A DNA stretch of 44,090 bases from Chloroflexus sp. (GTDB lineage Bacteria; Chloroflexota; Chloroflexia; Chloroflexales; Chloroflexaceae), in NCBI GenBank assembly GCA_025057175.1, contig JANWYE010000006.1, positions 1 to 44,090 of the forward strand. Reading direction: 5' to 3'. Position numbers and translations under genes: made by a program. The stretch's first letter is position 1. Each line of letters begins with the position of its first letter. Of the stretch, positions 9,441-19,370 are shown piece after piece. The notes beneath the pieces are model-generated. The model searched no databases, had not been told where the DNA came from, and worked only from the letters and a program-made list of their open reading frames with translations.

Positions 9441-11591
9441 TCAGCTACCGGTCGTGGCGCCGTTGACACTCTCAAGCAAAATCTCGGCCACATCACGCCG
9501 TTGCAGCGTCTCGGCGCGACCGGTATTCTTCGCAGCATCCTCAAACATCACCATGCAGAATGGGCAGGCAACCGCCAGCGTCTGCGGTTGCGGCGCAGTG
9601 AGCTGTTCAAGCCGGATCACGTTCACATTGCGTTCGCCCCAACGTTCGAGCCAGACATTGCCACCGCCGCCACCGCAACACATAGCCCGCTCACGGTTGC
9701 GTTCCGGCGCTTCGACCAATTCAAGGCCGGGGATGCTGTTCAACAAGTGGCGCGGGTCGTCATAGATATCGTTGTAGCGCCCGATATAGCAGGGATCGTG
9801 GTAAACCACGCGCTCGCGCACCGCTTTCGCCGGTTTGAGCTTGCCCTCACGCACCAAGCGGGCCAAGAACTCGGTGTGATGCACAACCTCGTAGTCAACG
9901 CCGGCCCGCCCGCCAAACTGCGGGTACTCGTTCTTGATGCTGTTAAAGCAGTGAGCGCAGGTCGTAACGATGGTGCGGAATTTGTATTGATGCATGGTCT
10001 CGATTGCCTGTTGCGCCTGCGACTGAAAGAGCAGCTCCTCGCCCATGCGGCGCGCCGGATCGCCGGTACAGCACTCTTCTTCGCCGAGAATGGCGAAATC
10101 AACCCCCGCTTGTTGCAGCAACTGCACCATTGCCCGCGCCACTTTGCGCGACCGCTCATCGTAACTCGGCGCGCAGCCAACCCAATAGAGCACCTCCACC
10201 TGCTCCTTCTCGGCCAGCACCGGCACCTCCAGCCCTTCCGTCCACGCCGCGCGCTCGCGCGCCGGCAATCGCCACGGATTGCTCTGCCGCTCGATGCCTT
10301 CCAGCACTCGCTTGACGCCTTGCGGCACCTCGCTGGCTATCATCGTCAGATGGCGGCGCATGTCAACAATATCGTCAACGTGCTCGATCATCGCCGGGCA
10401 TTCATGCACGCAAGCGTTGCAGGTAGTGCAGGCCCACAGCTCTTCAGCTTCAATAATCGTACCGACTAACGGCAGCGTCTCGGCGGTTGCGCCGTTGCCG
10501 TTTAATTCGGCTAGTGTACGCACGGTTCCATTTTTGAAATGGATCGGATCGCCGCGCTGCAAGTCGGCCATTTTTGTAATCAGGTATTTCGGCGAGAGCA
10601 ATGCGCCGCTGGCATGAGCTGGGCAGACGCTCTGGCAGCGACCGCAGCGCATACAAGCGTCGAGATCCATGCGCCGCTTCCATGTCAGATCGGCCAGCGT
10701 CGTGACACCGAGACGCGGTTCATCTTTCTCAATCTCGGCTTCGAGGTTGGGGATCGGATCGAGCGCGCCTTTCGGTTGCAGATCACGGAACAGCGTATTG
10801 AGCGGCGTGTACAAGATGTGGCGGAACTTGCTGAATGGCAGCGAAGCCATAAAGAGGCCGGTAGCGGCGGCATGGGTATACCAGAGCACCGGATGGATAG
10901 CTAACGCCACCGGGCTGCCGTCACCAAGGCCAATTGCGCGAAAGATGGTGGCCAGCGCAAAGCCAACATACGCCAGCTTTGCCCACTCTTGCCCGTAGAC
11001 TGGCACCCCGCCGATGGTCTGATTGGCGATGCGCAACCCCTCGATCAGGAAGCCGCCAATCCCAAGAAACAGCATCACCCCTAACACCCACGCATCGGTG
11101 CGCCGGTTATCGAGCCGGTCGGGTTTGGTGCGATAGCGCCGCCACGTTGCCCAGAGCAAGCCGGCGACAAAGGCCAAGCCCAGCGTATCGAGAATAAACT
11201 CGTAGGCCTTGTAGAAATCGCCGACCAGAATCTTGCCGGCCTGCTCACCCATCAATGGGATGGTGAAATCTTCCTCGACCGCGATAATATCGGTGCCGAT
11301 AAAGAGGGCGAGAAAGCCGAAGAAAATGAGGGCATGCATCACGCCAGCCCGGCGATCGCGCAGCACCTTCTTCTGGCCTAAACTCTGGCGGGTAAACTCA
11401 AGCAAACGAGCGAGCGGATTGCCGATCCGGTTGGCGGGCCTCCCGCGCCGCCAACGGGCAATATCGCGCAGGATGCCCCACGCCATAACGATCGTCGTGA
11501 TCAGAGCGGTCAGATAGAGGAACGTTGCGCCAATCGCGTGGTCGATATTCCAGTAGATCTCGCGGATCGCGATAATCTGCTCTTGCTCCAT
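9441..11591 (-). CDS. Heterodisulfide reductase-related Fe-S oxidoreductase fused to a membrane NarI-like b-type domain
   Basis: CMRCGRCQSVCP and CTTCNACVHECP 4Fe-4S motifs; CCG-domain cysteines (ECCTGD, CCGGGGG); N-terminal TM helices. Start at 11591 (MEQEQIIAIREIYWN). Confidence 0.85.
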   Translation of the reverse strand: MEQEQIIAIREIYWNIDHAIGATFLYLTALITTIVMAWGILRDIARWRRGRPANRIGNPLARLLEFTRQSLGQKKVLRDRRAGVMHALIFFGFLALFIGTDIIAVEEDFTIPLMGEQAGKILVGDFYKAYEFILDTLGLAFVAGLLWATWRRYRTKPDRLDNRRTDAWVLGVMLFLGIGGFLIEGLRIANQTIGGVPVYGQEWAKLAYVGFALATIFRAIGLGDGSPVALAIHPVLWYTHAAATGLFMASLPFSKFRHILYTPLNTLFRDLQPKGALDPIPNLEAEIEKDEPRLGVTTLADLTWKRRMDLDACMRCGRCQSVCPAHASGALLSPKYLITKMADLQRGDPIHFKNGTVRTLAELNGNGATAETLPLVGTIIEAEELWACTTCNACVHECPAMIEHVDDIVDMRRHLTMIASEVPQGVKRVLEGIERQSNPWRLPARERAAWTEGLEVPVLAEKEQVEVLYWVGCAPSYDERSRKVARAMVQLLQQAGVDFAILGEEECCTGDPARRMGEELLFQSQAQQAIETMHQYKFRTIVTTCAHCFNSIKNEYPQFGGRAGVDYEVVHHTEFLARLVREGKLKPAKAVRERVVYHDPCYIGRYNDIYDDPRHLLNSIPGLELVEAPERNRERAMCCGGGGGNVWLERWGERNVNVIRLEQLTAPQPQTLAVACPFCMVMFEDAAKNTGRAETLQRRDVAEILLESVNGATTGS

Positions 11592-11700
11592 TGCCTTTCT
11601 CCGCACAAATGCCGGCGCCCGGAACTTGGCTGATCATAGCATTCGTGCTGCAAAGCGTCAATGCGACAAAGATAGCGCCTGCGCGGGCTTGCGTCCTATT

Positions 11701-12735
11701 TCAATCAGCAAACGCCACCAGCGCCCCCCGCACACTGACGCGCACGGACGTCCCCAATGGCAAATCATGCCACGGGGCAAGGCGAGCGCTGAGCAGGGTG
11801 CCATCGCTAAGGCGCACATCATAGCGCACATCGGCGCCAAAGTAGTTGCGCTCGACAATCTGGTGCGGTGATTGATCATCGGCTTCCAGCTCGATCGCTT
11901 CGGGGCGAATCATGACGTTGACCGGCCCATGATGCGGCCTGAGAAGCGGCAACGCGCCTAACACGCTCTGCGCCACCAGACCATGGGCTTCTGCCGGCAA
12001 AAAATTAGCTTCGCCGACAAAGGCAGCGACAGCGCGCGTGGCCGGACGTTCATACAGCTCGCGCGGCGGCGCAACCTGCACGATCCGGCCATTGATCATC
12101 ACCCCAACTAGATCGGCGATACTCAACGCCTCTTCCTGATCGTGGGTCACGAACAGGGCCGTCGCCCCCTCGCGGCGCAAAATCTGGCGCACCTCGCTGC
12201 GCACTGCTAGTCGTAACCCGGCGTCAAGGTTCGAGAAGGGTTCATCGAGCAAGATCAGCGCCGGACGAGGGGCTAAGGCGCGGGCGAGCGCCACCCGCTG
12301 CTGTTGCCCGCCCGATAATTCGTGCGGCATACGCCGGCCAGCATCGGCCAACCCCACTAACGCCAGCAACTCTTGTACCCGCGCCTCGCGTTCAGGACTG
12401 CGCGGCAAGCCATACGCCACATTCTGCGCTACGCTGAGATGGGGAAAGAGGGCGTAATCTTGAAACACCATCCCCACCCGTCGCTGCTCAGGCGGGATGC
12501 CGGCCCCGCATGGGCCAACCACCGTCCGCCCGCCAATCATGATGACGCCACTGTCAGGTTGCTCAAACCCGGCAATCAAGCGCAGCAACGTTGTCTTGCC
12601 GCAGCCCGACGGGCCAAGCAAGGCCATAAACTTGCCGGCAGCCAGATCAAGGTTGACATCATTGACTGCCGTCAACGATCCATAACGGCGGCTCAGGCGT
12701 TGAATGGTGAGAGCGGTAGCGTTAATTGCAATCAT
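11701..12735 (-). CDS. ABC transporter ATP-binding protein (Fe3+/spermidine-type)
   Basis: Walker A GPSGCGKTT, signature LSGGQQQRVALARAL, Walker B LILLDEP, C-terminal TOBE-like region. Confidence 0.88.
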   Translation of the reverse strand: MIAINATALTIQRLSRRYGSLTAVNDVNLDLAAGKFMALLGPSGCGKTTLLRLIAGFEQPDSGVIMIGGRTVVGPCGAGIPPEQRRVGMVFQDYALFPHLSVAQNVAYGLPRSPEREARVQELLALVGLADAGRRMPHELSGGQQQRVALARALAPRPALILLDEPFSNLDAGLRLAVRSEVRQILRREGATALFVTHDQEEALSIADLVGVMINGRIVQVAPPRELYERPATRAVAAFVGEANFLPAEAHGLVAQSVLGALPLLRPHHGPVNVMIRPEAIELEADDQSPHQIVERNYFGADVRYDVRLSDGTLLSARLAPWHDLPLGTSVRVSVRGALVAFAD

Positions 12736-12952
12736 TTACATACATTCGCGGTTTGCGGCGCGTCACCCGCGCTGGCATTTTAGGTATCGGTTCGCGTAGG
12801 GGCGAAGCAGCGCATCGCCCTTACGAATCGGATTGTAACATACCCGTAAAAGTTGTTACCCATTTACTTCGCAAAATGCAGGCGCATGGTATAGTTGAAG
12901 ATAGAGAGCAGCGAAGGCGCTGCTCGTGACGAGGCGTCAGGGAGGTAGATAT

Positions 12953-13600
12953 ATGTTTGTTGGCGAGCGGATGTCGCATCCCCCGATTACAGTTACTCCG
13001 GAAACATCGATTCACGATGCCATGCATCTGATGCGCACCGAACATATCCGGCGCGCGCCGGTGGTTTCCCACGGCCATCTCGTCGGTATCGTCTCGCTTA
13101 AAGACCTGATCAACGCCTCGCCTTCCCCGGCAACGACGCTGAGCGTGTGGGAATTGAATTATTTGCTGAGCAAGCTGACGGTTGAGCGCGTCATGACTCG
13201 CAATGTCTACACGGTCACGGTTGATACGCCGATCGAGGAAGCAGCGCGGATTATGGCCGACCGGCGGGTCGGCGGGTTGCCGGTGATGCGCGGGAATGAG
13301 CTAGTCGGCATTATTACCGAGACCGACCTGTTTAAGATCTTTCTTGAACTGATGGGCGCGCGGAATCCCGGCATTCGGGCCACGGTGAGCATGGTTGATG
13401 AACCGGGCGCATTGGCGAAACTCACTGCGGCCATTGCCAATAGTGGCGGCAACATCATCGCCCTTGGCACCTTCGCCGGTGAGACGGCGGCTATGTCGGA
13501 AGTCACCTTTAAGGTGAGCGGGATGACGATCGATCAGGTGCGTGAAGTGATTACGCCCGTAGTAGCGAAAGTCATTGACGTCCGCGAGAGCCATCCGTAG
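12953..13600 (+). CDS. CBS-domain pair protein with C-terminal ACT domain
   Basis: Two CBS motifs (MSHPPITVTPETSIHDAMHLM, MTRNVYTVTVDTPIEEAARIM) then ACT-like GIRATVSMVDEPGALAKLTAAIANSGGNIIALG. ATG 12953 with ggaggt upstream. Confidence 0.85.
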   Translation: MFVGERMSHPPITVTPETSIHDAMHLMRTEHIRRAPVVSHGHLVGIVSLKDLINASPSPATTLSVWELNYLLSKLTVERVMTRNVYTVTVDTPIEEAARIMADRRVGGLPVMRGNELVGIITETDLFKIFLELMGARNPGIRATVSMVDEPGALAKLTAAIANSGGNIIALGTFAGETAAMSEVTFKVSGMTIDQVREVITPVVAKVIDVRESHP

Positions 13601-13620
13601 GAATGTAGTGTTGCTCCTCC

Positions 13621-13650
13621 GGTACAGGCAGAGTGCGCTCTGCCCGTACC
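13621..13650. terminator. Bidirectional terminator-like hairpin
   Basis: GGTACAGGCAGAG-TGCG-CTCTGCCCGTACC (one mismatch) between convergent genes. Confidence 0.65.
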
Positions 13651-13653
13651 GGT

Positions 13654-16506
13654 TTATTTCGCTACGAGCGGCAATAGCGTCTGATAGATCGTCATTGCGC
13701 TATCAACGCGGAATTGCAGCGCGAGAATCTCGCTTTCATTCCCATTGCTGTCAATCGCTTGATAACGCAAGCGGTACTCTCCATCGGCTAACGCACCAAT
13801 CTCGATCACGTTATCAGTAGTTGTGACCCACGTCTCCCCATCCCACGAGTAGCGCAGGCGCGCGCTGCCGCCCCCAAGATCCGATGCGCTCAGCCGCAGG
13901 CCGGTGAGCGTGCGGAAGCGCGCCCCAAACCCTTCACCTCGCACAAGGCCATCGCGCACCAAGCCGAAATCATCAGCGCCCGGCTCTTTCACCCGATACC
14001 CCACCGCAGCGCCGCCTTCGAGTTCAAAGTATTTGATCGCCAGCGTGTGTAGACCCGCCGGCAGCGAGATGGTGCCGGTTACGGTGGTGAAGGGGTGGAT
14101 GCCGGCGTTAGCCGCAACTAGTTGCTCGTTGACCCACAACCACGCGCCGTCGTCGCTGCTCAGCTCGAAGGTGTATTCGCCGCTGACCGGCGCGACAAAG
14201 GTGCGGGTCTGTTCAATGAGGAAATGATTGCTCAGGCCGGGCAATGGCCCGCCGCTGCCCCAATCGCGCAGCTCGCCGTGCCAGACGAAGCTGCCTAGTA
14301 ACGCGCCGCGCCTGATGCTGAGCGGGTTCTGGGTGCGGGCCAAAAGTGTTTCCGGGGTGTTGGCCAGCTCGTAGACCATCGCCAGCGGCTGGAAGTATTC
14401 GTTGTAACGGGCCGGTTGCGGCGATTGCCGTTCCGGAGTGATCGTGATTTGCTGCTCGGCTTGCGCTGTCGCAACATACGCGACATATTCGTGGATCGCG
14501 CCCGCCCGTAATGTGACGGTTCCCGGCGCCCGGAAGCGCACATAGCCGACAATGGTCTGGGTTTGGCCGGGATCGAGCCGCCCATTGATCCCCCACCGCC
14601 ACGGGTAGCCGCCGGTTGCGCCGGCACAGTTCACCTCGCGGTTGGCCGGCCCCAACATCACCCGGAAGCGACCGGCTTCTTTGGGAAAGACGGGATAGCT
14701 CTGGTTGGTTGTGCCAAAAAAGCACTCGCCTTCATCGTAGACATACCCCTCGCGCTCGAACGTGCCGGCGCTGAGATCAAACACGCTGCCGCCCGGCGGG
14801 TCTTGGCCATAGATTGGCGCTGTGCCAACATTGCGCACAGTAAAGCGCACCGGCAACACTTCACCAGCCGCAATTGTCGTAGCGCCATACTCCACTGATA
14901 CGAGTTCGAGGCGCTGGCTGGCAGTATCGACCGGCAACCATTGCATCGCGTCAAACAGCACTGCTCGTCGTGTATTCAGCGGTTCGCCGGTCAAGTCGGC
15001 AAGGGACACAGCGGCAGTGCTGGCGGTAAAGTTGTAAGCGCCAAGATCGACCCATCCCTGTTGGGTGGCCTGATCGACCACTCGCTCGACCACGCCGCCG
15101 GCAGTTGTAATCCGGTAGCGCGCCTGCCGGCTGGGGTTAAGCCCAGCGCAATTGGCTGGAATATGCACCAGTAGGCGATAGACGCCGGAAGCCGGCAGAT
15201 TAGGCCGCCATGTCGCCCAGTTGGTGCTTTCTGCCTGCTTGTCGGTAGCGAAGGTATACAGAGAGCTGTTACCGTAGCCACAGGCGCTCTGATACCATGT
15301 AGCGTTGCTGCGGGTAAACCCGCTCTCGTGCTCTTCGATCACTAAATCACCGTTGTCAGGCTGGCTTTCACCGGCAAGGCGGGCCTGCACTCGCTGGCGA
15401 ATCAGCGGCAACAGATTAAACAGTCGATCGCCGGGACAAGTCGTGTACCCGTTGGGGGTAACTTGCCGGTGGCCGCTAATGTGATCGACGACCGCACCGG
15501 AATTGAATGGCGCGCAGTAGCGTGAGATCGAACATCCGTAGTAGAAACTGCGTCCGAGCGGATCGATCCGCTTCTGATCGGCTTTCCATGCCAACAGCGC
15601 AACCAGTGCGTCAACTGCGGCGGCGGTTGGTTCCGCTGTGCTGTACGTGCCGATCAGGGCAACTCCCATCGAACCGTAGTTAGCCGTATCGTGAAAGCCA
15701 ACCACATCATCGCCGCCGGCCCGCCCTTCGTAGATCACACCATTTGGGTCAATCAGATAGTTGTAGCCGATGTCACCCCAGCCGCGCGTGTAGGTATGGA
15801 ACGACCAAATAGCACGCACCCGATCAGCCCACGTTTGGCCGCTGCCCAGCGTATTTGAATCAGCCGTATGGTGGATGACTAAATGGCGCACCGGGTAATA
15901 GGCTGGCGGCGCTTGCGGACTGCTCTGGCCTTGCGGGTTGCCCCACGCCGTGCGACTGACCACTGGCGGGCGTGAGACTGCGGTTAAAGTGGCTGATGGT
16001 TCAGCCACCGGGAAGGCCGGGCCAAACCGGCTATCGACCGTGCTGACCTCAACTGAACGAAATGCGGCAGGGGCATGAGTGTCCACTCGCACCTGATACC
16101 AACGCTGATCCTCCCCAGCATAGATAATCTCGCTCCAGTGGAGATCGGCGCTATCGCCGGGCTGCCAGAGTTCCTCGTCCTCGGCTACGCTGGCCCAATC
16201 GCTCCACGCAACGCCATCACTGCTCACTCGCACGGCAACAACCGGCTCAACCTCCGGATCGGATGTCCAGCGCAAGAGCAGATTGGTAAACGGGCGCGGC
16301 GCGCGCGTTGGTGCGGTCAAATAACCGGTCGCGGTCGCCGACAGCGGCAGAGCATCAGGCGGTGCAGTTGCCACATCGGTGACAAAGAGCTGAGTATCGG
16401 GCCGGCCATCAGCATTGGTAGCCGGAGCTGCCGGCGCTGGCGTCAATGGCAGGATCAGCGCCCAGAGGAGGCCGATGGACATGAGAAGACGAATGCGCGT
16501 AAGCAT
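13654..16506 (-). CDS. Secreted N-acetylmuramoyl-L-alanine amidase (PGRP/amidase_2) with C-terminal PA14-like module
   Basis: Signal peptide MLTRIRLLMSIGLLWALILPLTPAPA; SRTAWGNPQ, VIHHTAD, GRAGGDDVVGFHD, GHRQVTPNGYTTCPGD typical of PGRP amidases; late segment SGEYTFELSSDDGAWLWVNEQLV and GLHTLAIKYFE typical of PA14. Confidence 0.85.
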   Translation of the reverse strand: MLTRIRLLMSIGLLWALILPLTPAPAAPATNADGRPDTQLFVTDVATAPPDALPLSATATGYLTAPTRAPRPFTNLLLRWTSDPEVEPVVAVRVSSDGVAWSDWASVAEDEELWQPGDSADLHWSEIIYAGEDQRWYQVRVDTHAPAAFRSVEVSTVDSRFGPAFPVAEPSATLTAVSRPPVVSRTAWGNPQGQSSPQAPPAYYPVRHLVIHHTADSNTLGSGQTWADRVRAIWSFHTYTRGWGDIGYNYLIDPNGVIYEGRAGGDDVVGFHDTANYGSMGVALIGTYSTAEPTAAAVDALVALLAWKADQKRIDPLGRSFYYGCSISRYCAPFNSGAVVDHISGHRQVTPNGYTTCPGDRLFNLLPLIRQRVQARLAGESQPDNGDLVIEEHESGFTRSNATWYQSACGYGNSSLYTFATDKQAESTNWATWRPNLPASGVYRLLVHIPANCAGLNPSRQARYRITTAGGVVERVVDQATQQGWVDLGAYNFTASTAAVSLADLTGEPLNTRRAVLFDAMQWLPVDTASQRLELVSVEYGATTIAAGEVLPVRFTVRNVGTAPIYGQDPPGGSVFDLSAGTFEREGYVYDEGECFFGTTNQSYPVFPKEAGRFRVMLGPANREVNCAGATGGYPWRWGINGRLDPGQTQTIVGYVRFRAPGTVTLRAGAIHEYVAYVATAQAEQQITITPERQSPQPARYNEYFQPLAMVYELANTPETLLARTQNPLSIRRGALLGSFVWHGELRDWGSGGPLPGLSNHFLIEQTRTFVAPVSGEYTFELSSDDGAWLWVNEQLVAANAGIHPFTTVTGTISLPAGLHTLAIKYFELEGGAAVGYRVKEPGADDFGLVRDGLVRGEGFGARFRTLTGLRLSASDLGGGSARLRYSWDGETWVTTTDNVIEIGALADGEYRLRYQAIDSNGNESEILALQFRVDSAMTIYQTLLPLVAK

Positions 16507-16680
16507 CGCACACCTCGGCGGATATACATCTGTATCTCCGCCTGATTCTAACGATATGCCGTCGTACAGGCGATAGGCTGGGGTGACGAATTGATGACAG
16601 ACGCCAGCAACTTGCTGTAAGCCATCCGTCATCTCGGCTTGATTGCCGATTGGGGTAATTTCTGCTACCATACATAAAGG

Positions 16681-16694
16681 TTTGGTTAACCAAA
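16681..16694. promoter_or_regulatory. Perfect palindrome TTTGGTTAACCAAA upstream of sensor kinase
   Basis: 7+7 bp perfect dyad in the intergenic region between divergent genes. Confidence 0.5.
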
Positions 16695-16742
16695 TAGTGA
16701 AACAACGTGCTTTGAGCTTCGTTGCTATATTCGCCAGCGTTT

Positions 16743-19370
16743 ATGAACGCCATCCGCTCAAGCATTCAACTCAAAATCTTGCTGCTGCTGCTCGGTCTTG
16801 CCCTGCCCCCGCTGATCGTCGTTGGCTGGCTCGGACTGAGCAGTCTGAATATTGCCCGCGAGACGGCGGTGGTTGAGGGTACCAATGCCTTGCGCCAGCA
16901 AGCCACCGCTAGTTTGCGCCAACGCGCTGCCGATAAAGCGCAGTTCTACGATACGGCCTTGCTTGGCGTGCAACAGCAAGTCGAAACGGTGGCAGGATAT
17001 GCTCTCAACCGTTATAACTCACCGGTCATTGCCTTCAGCAGCGATCGGGTGTGGATTGCGCCGCGCCCGAACGATGAACTGCTGCGCCAGTATGCCAATC
17101 AAGTGGCTTATGTGCGCCAGATCATCCCAATCTTGCGCGAAATGGTCGCTAACAATCCGCTAGTTAACATCGGTTACATCGCGCTGGAAGAGGGTGGAAT
17201 CATCGCCTTTGACAACGAAGCGGTGATCGACCAATTGTTGACGCTCGAGTCGTTCGATCCGCGGGTGCGCCCGTGGTACACCAAAGCGCGTGATGCCGGC
17301 ACAACCGTATGGACTGAACCGTATGTCGATGCCAATACCGGCTTGCTCGCCACCACCTGCGCTAGCCCGCTCTACGATCGGCAGGGCCGGTTTATCGGCG
17401 TGGTGGCGTTTGATCTGCTGCTGAAGACGATCCAGCAAGACCTGCTGACTGTCGATGTCGGTTCGAGCGGGTATGCGCTACTGATCAACGCCAATGGCGA
17501 TGTGGTAGTGCGGCCAGACATGCAAGCTGCGGGCCGTTGGGATCAACCCTACCGTACTGAGAACTTGCTCAACGCTGAAAATCCCGAACTGCGCGCCGTC
17601 GCCGAAATGATGGTTGCCCGCCAATCGGGTGTGCAATTGATTCAAGCGCAGGATCAACCCAGCTACATGGCGTTCGCGCCAATTACGACTGCCGGGTGGA
17701 GCGTGGCGCTGATCATTCCGGCGAATGAAATTGATGCGCCGGCTATCGCCACCGGCCAGCGCCTGAGCGAAAGCCAGAGCCGGCTGTGGAATCAGTTGGT
17801 GACGGTGCTGCTGTTGATCATTGTCTCAATTAGTATGCTCGGCATCTTGCTCTCGCTCTCGTTCACCAACCGGATCAGCGTGTTGCGCGAGGGTGTGCAA
17901 GCGGTGGCCGGCGGCGATCTGACCCAACGTCTGCCAGCCGCCGGCAGCGACGAGATTGGGCAGTTGGTCGATGCCTTCAACCGCATGACTGACACACTGC
18001 AAAGCAAGATTGCCGAGCTGGAAGAGAATGCGCGCCAATTGGCCACGTTGAATGCGGTCTCAAATGAACTGAAGAGCATCCTCTCATGGCCAGTCCTGAT
18101 TGAAACCATTCCGAAGGCAGTTTGCGAACGATTCGGCTTCGACCGGGCCGTGCTCTATTTAGTTGACGGCGATGTGTTGCGCGCCGTCAGCGCTTCGTTT
18201 GGCCCCGGCAATGAGTTGCAAGCCCAACAGTTTCTCGCAGTAGCTAATGCAAAACCGTTACGCCTCGATGGCGATAGTGTTGAGGCGGATGTGGTGCGGA
18301 GCCGGAAGGCAATTATTGTTGATAACCCGTGGAATAACCCGCGGGTTGATCAGGCTAAACAGGCCGCTTCGGCAAGCCGGTCGTATGTGCAGGCGCCTAT
18401 CTTTGGGCGGAATGATGCGGTTATTGGTATCCTTTCTGCCGATTACAAACTAAGCCAGCGCCCAGTTCAAGCCCGTGACGCTGCGCAACTGCTGACCTTT
18501 GCCAGCATGGTTGGCCTCACGATTGAAAACGTTCAGCTCTATAACGATCTCGAACAGCAGGTTGCCCAGCGCACGGAAGAGTTGCGCGCTGCGCTGGAGC
18601 GCGCCCAGTTGGCCGATCGCCGCAAGAGCGATTTTCTCGCCAGCATTAGCCACGAGTTGCGCACGCCACTAAATGCGATCATCGGCTTTTCAACCGTCTT
18701 GCTCGATGATACCGATCAGCCGCTGACGCCGACCCAACGCGAAGATGTGCAGAGCATCAATCGCAACGGGCGCTTTTTGCTCCACTTGATTAACGAATTG
18801 CTCGATTTGGCCCGCATCGAAGCCGGCCATTTGCACCTTGAAATTAGTTCAGTTGACCTGCGCCAAATTACCAGCGAGGTGTGTGATACCGTACAAACGC
18901 TGTTGCGCAACCGTCCGGTGACGCTGCGCAATGCGTTACCGGCCACGCTGCCGGCGGTGGCGGCTGACAGTGACCGATTGCGCCAGATTCTGTTCAATTT
19001 GCTCTCGAATGCGATCAAATTCACCGAACGTGGTACGATTACGGTAAGCGCACAGATGTATGATGAGGTCGATGAAAGCAGTAAGATTGGGCAGTATGTG
19101 GCGGTGAGCGTCTCTGATACCGGTATCGGTATCCCGCTCGAACGGCAACAGGATATCTTTGGCGAGTTTGTGCAAATCCACGGCCGGCGTTCACGCCTTG
19201 GCGGCACAGGTTTAGGGTTAGCCATTACCCGCAAGCTGGTGCTAGCTCAAGGTGGCCGGATCTGGGTTGATAGCACACCGGGCATTGGATCAACTTTTAC
19301 CTTCACCTTACCAGTTGCCCAACCCGCGCTGCTTACTACGCCGGTTGGGGCCAATGTTGTTGCGCCATGA
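16743..19370 (+). CDS. Sensor histidine kinase (dCache-HAMP-GAF-HisKA-HATPase)
   Basis: Extracytoplasmic cache-like region, HAMP-like FTNRISVLREGVQAVAGGDLTQRLP, GAF-like region, H-box FLASISHELRTPLNAIIGF, N-box LLSNAIKFTERG. Confidence 0.9.
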   Translation: MNAIRSSIQLKILLLLLGLALPPLIVVGWLGLSSLNIARETAVVEGTNALRQQATASLRQRAADKAQFYDTALLGVQQQVETVAGYALNRYNSPVIAFSSDRVWIAPRPNDELLRQYANQVAYVRQIIPILREMVANNPLVNIGYIALEEGGIIAFDNEAVIDQLLTLESFDPRVRPWYTKARDAGTTVWTEPYVDANTGLLATTCASPLYDRQGRFIGVVAFDLLLKTIQQDLLTVDVGSSGYALLINANGDVVVRPDMQAAGRWDQPYRTENLLNAENPELRAVAEMMVARQSGVQLIQAQDQPSYMAFAPITTAGWSVALIIPANEIDAPAIATGQRLSESQSRLWNQLVTVLLLIIVSISMLGILLSLSFTNRISVLREGVQAVAGGDLTQRLPAAGSDEIGQLVDAFNRMTDTLQSKIAELEENARQLATLNAVSNELKSILSWPVLIETIPKAVCERFGFDRAVLYLVDGDVLRAVSASFGPGNELQAQQFLAVANAKPLRLDGDSVEADVVRSRKAIIVDNPWNNPRVDQAKQAASASRSYVQAPIFGRNDAVIGILSADYKLSQRPVQARDAAQLLTFASMVGLTIENVQLYNDLEQQVAQRTEELRAALERAQLADRRKSDFLASISHELRTPLNAIIGFSTVLLDDTDQPLTPTQREDVQSINRNGRFLLHLINELLDLARIEAGHLHLEISSVDLRQITSEVCDTVQTLLRNRPVTLRNALPATLPAVAADSDRLRQILFNLLSNAIKFTERGTITVSAQMYDEVDESSKIGQYVAVSVSDTGIGIPLERQQDIFGEFVQIHGRRSRLGGTGLGLAITRKLVLAQGGRIWVDSTPGIGSTFTFTLPVAQPALLTTPVGANVVAP

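Noticed and set aside
9159-10469. 436-aa plus-strand ORF
   Set aside because: Runs through the intergenic repeats and then antisense to the Fe-S oxidoreductase; the sequence is repeat-derived and low in recognisable motifs.
11701-12735. Complete ABC importer operon around the Fe3+/spermidine-type ATPase
   Set aside because: No permease or binding-protein gene is adjacent, so only the orphan ATPase is supported.
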